A stretch of DNA of 6,589 nucleotides, taken from Damh-18 sp964390945 (lineage in GTDB: Bacteria > Patescibacteriota > Minisyncoccia > Phycocordibacterales > UBA918). The stretch is from assembly GCA_964390945.1 (NCBI GenBank), contig CAYMIV010000027.1, positions 1 to 6,589 of the forward strand, read 5' to 3'. How positions within the stretch are numbered: position 1 is the stretch's first letter; every line of letters starts with the position of its first letter. Below are positions 4,053 through 6,589 of the stretch, in pieces. A program made the translations under genes and the position numbers. Under the pieces are notes generated by a model. The model saw nothing but the letters and a program-made list of their open reading frames with translations, was not told the origin of the DNA and did not search any database.

Positions 4053-4194
4053 GAGCGTGGTGTGAGAAGCGAATACTTGGAGCTTCGCAAGACTCATTGA
4101 GGACTTTTGAAAATGAAATGAATCAAAAGGCCCAATGAGTGCACGGTTCCTGTAAGGAATTAAAAACTCCTTTCGCCCCACCTCACCACCACTC
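4053..4194 (-). promoter_or_regulatory. folded rplJ-rplL intergenic region
   Basis: The spacer can fold as a closed domain. An outer stem pairs GAGCGTGGTGTGAG (4053-4066) with CTCACCACCACTC (4182-4194). Inside are GCGAA/TTCGC (4069-4073/4084-4088) and a long hairpin, ACTCATTG plus GGACTTTTGA (4092-4110) with TCAAAAGGCC plus CAATGAGT (4123-4140), having one mismatch. No U tract follows, so it is not a plain terminator. A role in setting L12 output relative to L10, by mRNA processing or stability, is inferred. Confidence 0.5.
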
Positions 4195-4209
4195 GTTTAT
4201 ATAATCAAT

Positions 4210-4698
4210 TTATGCGTTCTTGGTTTCTGACACCCTGCTCAACACAACAGCGAAACGCTGACGTGGTGAATTGATGAGTTGTGCAAACATTCCACGAAGT
4301 GTTTGAAGTGAAGGGATTGAAGCAATCTCTGTCATTTCCGCCCTGCTCTTGTACACCCCCTGGAAGACGCCGCCGACAATGGCGATATTTTCCTTGAATT
4401 TTCCGGCAAATTCCTTTACCTGTTGTGCAGGAAGAATCGCGTCGGTGCTGTACGCAACCGCAATCTCTTTGTCGAGTTCTGGAAGTGTCCCTTCAAAACC
4501 CTCGCCAAGAACGCGCTTTATGAGCGTCTTCTTTGCCACAAAGTAACCGACGCCGAGTTCGCGAAGTTTACGACGCATCGTCGTAGTGTCCGCTACAGAG
4601 AGTCCTTTGTAGTTGAAGAACACAATTGAATCTGCTTCTTTTTTGATACCCTCGAGTTTTGTGAGAATATCCTTCTTCTTTGCTTTTGTAACTGCCAT
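4210..4698 (-). CDS. rplJ: 50S ribosomal protein L10
   Basis: A 162-residue L10, close to the usual length. It anchors L7/L12 dimers to the 23S GTPase centre through its long C-terminal helix. Family marks are the N-terminal MAVTKAKKKDILTKLEGIKKEADSIVFFNYKGLSVADTTTMRRKLRELG (RNA-binding), VAKKTLIKRVL, and the C-terminal helix segment SLQTLRGMFAQLINSPRQRFAVVL. It is the first gene of a two-gene operon; L11 and L1 are not upstream and rpoB is not downstream, unlike in E. coli. The start has an AT-rich upstream sequence (TTAAAAACAC) and no SD. In many bacteria L10, bound to L12, represses its own mRNA through the leader. Confidence 0.98.
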   Translation of the reverse strand: MAVTKAKKKDILTKLEGIKKEADSIVFFNYKGLSVADTTTMRRKLRELGVGYFVAKKTLIKRVLGEGFEGTLPELDKEIAVAYSTDAILPAQQVKEFAGKFKENIAIVGGVFQGVYKSRAEMTEIASIPSLQTLRGMFAQLINSPRQRFAVVLSRVSETKNA

Positions 4699-4910
4699 GT
4701 GTTTTTAATTTAAAACAGGCCACAGACGTGTGTGGCTTCGACCTCCAAATACACAAAAGCGTGAGTTGGACCTCGGTCGGCTAAAACAAAACTTTGTTTT
4801 GTTCGCCCGACCCGAACATTTTCTTAAGAAAATGTTTTAGGGATTAGGGCTAAAACAAATCTTTGTTTCAATTAACGCCTTTCGGCTACCGACTGTCTTA
4901 AGCCTGCTTG
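4699..4910 (-). promoter_or_regulatory. structured L10 operon leader
   Basis: About 210 nt of untranslated mRNA with successive hairpins: GCC-GAAA-GGC (near 4877-4886), AAACAAA/TTTGTTT (4853-4868), the palindrome AACATTTTC/GAAAATGTT (4815-4836), GGTCGGC/GCC(C)GACC enclosing AAAACAAA/TTTGTTTT (4775-4812), and GCCACA/TGTGGC shortly before the rplJ start (about 4717-4734). Two segments, 4779-4799 and 4848-4868, are 20/21 identical. The position fits an L10-type autoregulatory leader, but I cannot confirm the kink-turn motif by eye. Confidence 0.5.
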
Positions 4911-4916
4911 CCCGAC

Positions 4917-4944
4917 ACTATACCAGAGAATAGAAATAGTTCAA
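4917..4944 (-). promoter_or_regulatory. promoter of the rplJ-rplL operon
   Basis: The minus strand has TTGAAC (4939-4944), a 16-nt spacer and TATAGT (4917-4922), with an AT-rich upstream region (4945-4970). The start would be near 4910. It lies just beyond the terminator of the preceding operon. Confidence 0.7.
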
Positions 4945-4971
4945 TATGAAATATAAGATAGAAGAATAGAG

Positions 4972-5006
4972 AAAACCCCGCACAACAGCGAAGCTGTTGT
5001 GCGGGG
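4972..5006 (-). terminator. strong terminator of the envelope operon
   Basis: CCCCGCACAACAGC and its exact complement form a 14-bp stem with a 3-nt loop, followed on the minus strand by TTTTCTCT. It starts 33 nt after the stop of the DUF1360-like gene and separates it from the rplJ promoter. Confidence 0.9.
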
Positions 5007-5039
5007 TCGATACTCATACTAGTTCCTCACACTTTTCCC

Positions 5040-5519
5040 CTATCGTCCCTCAACATTCATCTTTGCCTCTTCCGCCTTCCAACCGATGAGGTTTGCCATA
5101 AGTTGAATGAGTGTTGCAACGCCGGAAAGCGCGAGGAGAAGTATCGGGTAAAACGCATAGGGGGTAAGGAGATAAAAGAATGAAACGGTTGCACCCGACC
5201 AAACACCGAAACACCAGGGGCACGAGAGAAGATCAGCGAGCGTGCGGCGCGGACCACCATCGGGCTTCACGAGCACGTACCCGGTTTTTGTTTCCTTAAC
5301 ATCCCAGAATTGTTCGCGAAAAAATGCAGTGATTTTGTCATACACAAAAAGGCGAATGAAGCGGAAAGTTGCGAGAGTAATGAGCGTGAAATCGGTGAGT
5401 GTGAGCGCACTGAATTGCTTATAGGTCTCCCCCTCCAGAATAATGGAGCCCATAAAAACGAGTACGAGGAAAAAGATAGAGAAGACAAAGTTCCAAATGT
5501 ACTGATCGGTGATGCGCAT
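5040..5519 (-). CDS. DUF1360-like membrane protein
   Basis: A 159-residue integral membrane protein. An N-terminal helix (about 8-28) and a second at 40-59 lead into RFIRLFVYDKITAFFREQFWD (53-73); then comes a soluble loop with GGPRRTLADLLSCPWCFGVWSG (88-109), and two more hydrophobic segments (about 110-120 and 124-145). The arrangement of R...YDKIT...REpF followed by a CPWC-GVW motif is characteristic of DUF1360, a bacterial membrane family of unknown function. The CPWC pair (C100, C103) could bind metal or form a disulfide; this is inference. It is the last gene of a minus-strand operon, starting 14 nt after the small upstream ORF, with no SD of its own, so coupling to upstream translation is likely. 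Confidence 0.7.
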   Translation of the reverse strand: MRITDQYIWNFVFSIFFLVLVFMGSIILEGETYKQFSALTLTDFTLITLATFRFIRLFVYDKITAFFREQFWDVKETKTGYVLVKPDGGPRRTLADLLSCPWCFGVWSGATVSFFYLLTPYAFYPILLLALSGVATLIQLMANLIGWKAEEAKMNVEGR

Positions 5520-5533
5520 TGAATAGATTTGAA

Positions 5534-5635
5534 TTACGCCCCCGCCGCTCCCGCTATGAGAATAATCACGAGTGTCGACGCAATGATTGCGAGAAACGCA
5601 AAGAAAAATTTATAAAACGTCTTGTTGAACATCAT
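5534..5635 (-). CDS. small single-helix membrane peptide (33 aa)
   Basis: The ORF starts at tandem ATGs (5635 and 5632) and reads a short basic start (MMFNKTFYK), one hydrophobic segment (FFFAFLAIIASTLVIILIAG) and a tail AAGA before TAA. It fits between the 136-residue membrane protein (20 nt upstream) and the DUF1360-like gene (14 nt downstream), which is the spacing of an operon gene. GGTGGTGG lies upstream as a weak ribosome site. A single-pass membrane peptide is well supported by composition; its function is unknown. Confidence 0.6.
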   Translation of the reverse strand: MMFNKTFYKFFFAFLAIIASTLVIILIAGAAGA

Positions 5636-5654
5636 CAACAGTATACCACCACCA

Positions 5655-6065
5655 CTATCCTTCCGCGACGCTTTTGTCTTTTGACTTTCGCCGAGTATAG
5701 AGCACAAAAATGAGTGTGATTACTCCCCAGAGAATGCCATTAACAACAACAATGTCTGCTTTCGAAAATGACATAACACCGCCACCATTTTCTGTCAGAA
5801 GGACAGAAATAAATGCGAGTGGAAACGCCCATGAAAAAATCCGCTTGAGCCACGCCTCAAAATAATGTGCAGGCAGGAGAAGGAAAAGAAAAAAGAATGC
5901 TGACAACACAAAGCCAGCATATTCTAGTGGTTCAATTATGTTTGAAAGCAGTAAATAGCCACATGAAACTTTTGGACAAAAGGAGGCCCAATAGATGTAA
6001 AATCCGATACCAAACAACAACGATATCATAAGTGCGGCTAGGTTGATTTTCTTGAATTGATTCAT
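5655..6065 (-). CDS. hypothetical four-helix membrane protein
   Basis: A 136-residue protein with predicted membrane segments at about 8-27, 46-66, 75-91 and 104-124 and a basic C-terminal tail (YTRRKSKDKS), which would be cytoplasmic by the positive-inside rule. Two cysteines (30 and 35, in SFCPKVSCGY) lie in the first, probably outer, loop and may form a disulfide. Its ATG overlaps the stop of the preceding gene by four bases (ATGA), a sign of translational coupling. The family is not recognised. Confidence 0.8.
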   Translation of the reverse strand: MNQFKKINLAALMISLLFGIGFYIYWASFCPKVSCGYLLLSNIIEPLEYAGFVLSAFFFLFLLLPAHYFEAWLKRIFSWAFPLAFISVLLTENGGGVMSFSKADIVVVNGILWGVITLIFVLYTRRKSKDKSVAEG

Positions 6066-6589
6066 ATCTTAAGTTTAGTAATTATTTCAAAAATATTGTT
6101 TGCATCAGATTGTGTGAGCAGTTTTTTCTTCACATACAATTTTACCGTCGCCTCGAGTTGATTCAAAGTGAGTAATTCGAACTGGTGCCACTTCACATTC
6201 TGCGCTGATTTTTTATCGAGTTCCTCTGCAATACCTGCGAGGAGTAGCAAAGATTTTTTTAGAGGTGTCGCGAGCACGAGACCACGAATTGCCTGCTTCA
6301 AGTTTTCATAGGTGGTGATTTTTGTCACAACAACACCATCCTTGGTCATCTCAACATCAATCACGCCATCGCCGTTTTCGTCGATGAGAAGATTGCCGAG
6401 TTTGTCATTTTCATACACAACCTCGACCGTGGTACTTGGAGTAATGGTCGCCACAAATACGTGTGCGAGTGATGATTGGTTCTCCCCAAGAATCTCATCG
6501 ACGGTGAATGTTACCCCGCCATACCCGGTTCCTTTGAGGAGGATGTCGTACTCGCCGTTCCGCGGTACCAATGCATACGCGCTGTCTCC
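6062..6589 (-). CDS. secreted or surface protein C-terminus, FIMAH-like (partial)
   Basis: The frame is open to the right edge, so the gene starts outside the window; 175 C-terminal residues are seen. The first part is beta-rich (NGEYDILLKGTGYGGVTFTV...) and contains LLIDENGDGVIDVEM, an EF-hand or dockerin-type calcium loop (D-E-N-G-D-G-V-I-D). The last 60 residues (KSLLLLAGIAEELDKKS...FELLTLNQLEATVKLYVKKKLLTQSDANNIFEIITKL) resemble the helical FIMAH domain found at the C-termini of extracellular bacterial proteins. An extracellular or cell-surface role is inferred. It overlaps the next gene by 4 nt and is the first visible member of the envelope operon. Confidence 0.7.
   Translation of the reverse strand, partial: GDSAYALVPRNGEYDILLKGTGYGGVTFTVDEILGENQSSLAHVFVATITPSTTVEVVYENDKLGNLLIDENGDGVIDVEMTKDGVVVTKITTYENLKQAIRGLVLATPLKKSLLLLAGIAEELDKKSAQNVKWHQFELLTLNQLEATVKLYVKKKLLTQSDANNIFEIITKLKI

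Overview
The window most resembles a chromosome of a Candidate Phyla Radiation (Patescibacteria, probably Parcubacteria-like) bacterium. This is inferred from three things: a 23S rRNA gene with no 16S upstream of it, a winged-helix/nucleotidyltransferase-like regulator of a type common in those genomes, and compact r-protein genes without Shine-Dalgarno (SD) sites. No species-level assignment is possible from the sequence alone.

Layout, left to right. (1) 1-308, minus strand: the 5' end of a 23S rRNA gene, entering what looks like an insertion at the window edge. It is preceded by a structured leader of about 370 nt and its own promoter (683-711), so it is not linked to a 16S gene. (2) 744-862, minus: a good sigma70-type promoter, about 85 nt of sequence and an intrinsic terminator, forming a candidate small RNA gene. 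(3) 1012-1635, minus: a wHTH/NTase-like regulator with an extended -10 promoter. (4) 1818-3140, plus: an XRE-type HTH gene broken by a one-base frameshift, a 33-codon ORF with a strong SD, a terminator, then a separately promoted gene for a stand-alone MgsA/RarA C-terminal-like domain and its terminator. (5) 3141-3660: a gene-free stretch containing two extra 3'-terminal fragments of rplL, in direct orientation, separated by repeated hairpin elements. (6) 3673-4944, minus: the rplJ-rplL (L10-L7/L12) operon with its own promoter, a 210-nt structured leader and a strongly folded intergenic region. (7) 4972-6589, minus: an operon of at least four envelope-related genes (a partial FIMAH-like protein, a four-helix membrane protein, a 33-residue one-helix protein and a DUF1360-like membrane protein) ending at a strong terminator.

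The most unusual part is region 5. On the minus strand the order [rplL 3' end - stop - terminator hairpin - long hairpin with a UGGGR loop - 48/49-nt dyad element] occurs twice in full, followed by a third rplL end. The rplL ends differ mainly at synonymous positions, so they look like real coding ends from diverged sources rather than decayed duplicates. My preferred reading is repeated integration of a small non-coding mobile or structured element at the 3' end of rplL, each event replacing the gene's end. No recombinase is visible in the window, so the mechanism is open.
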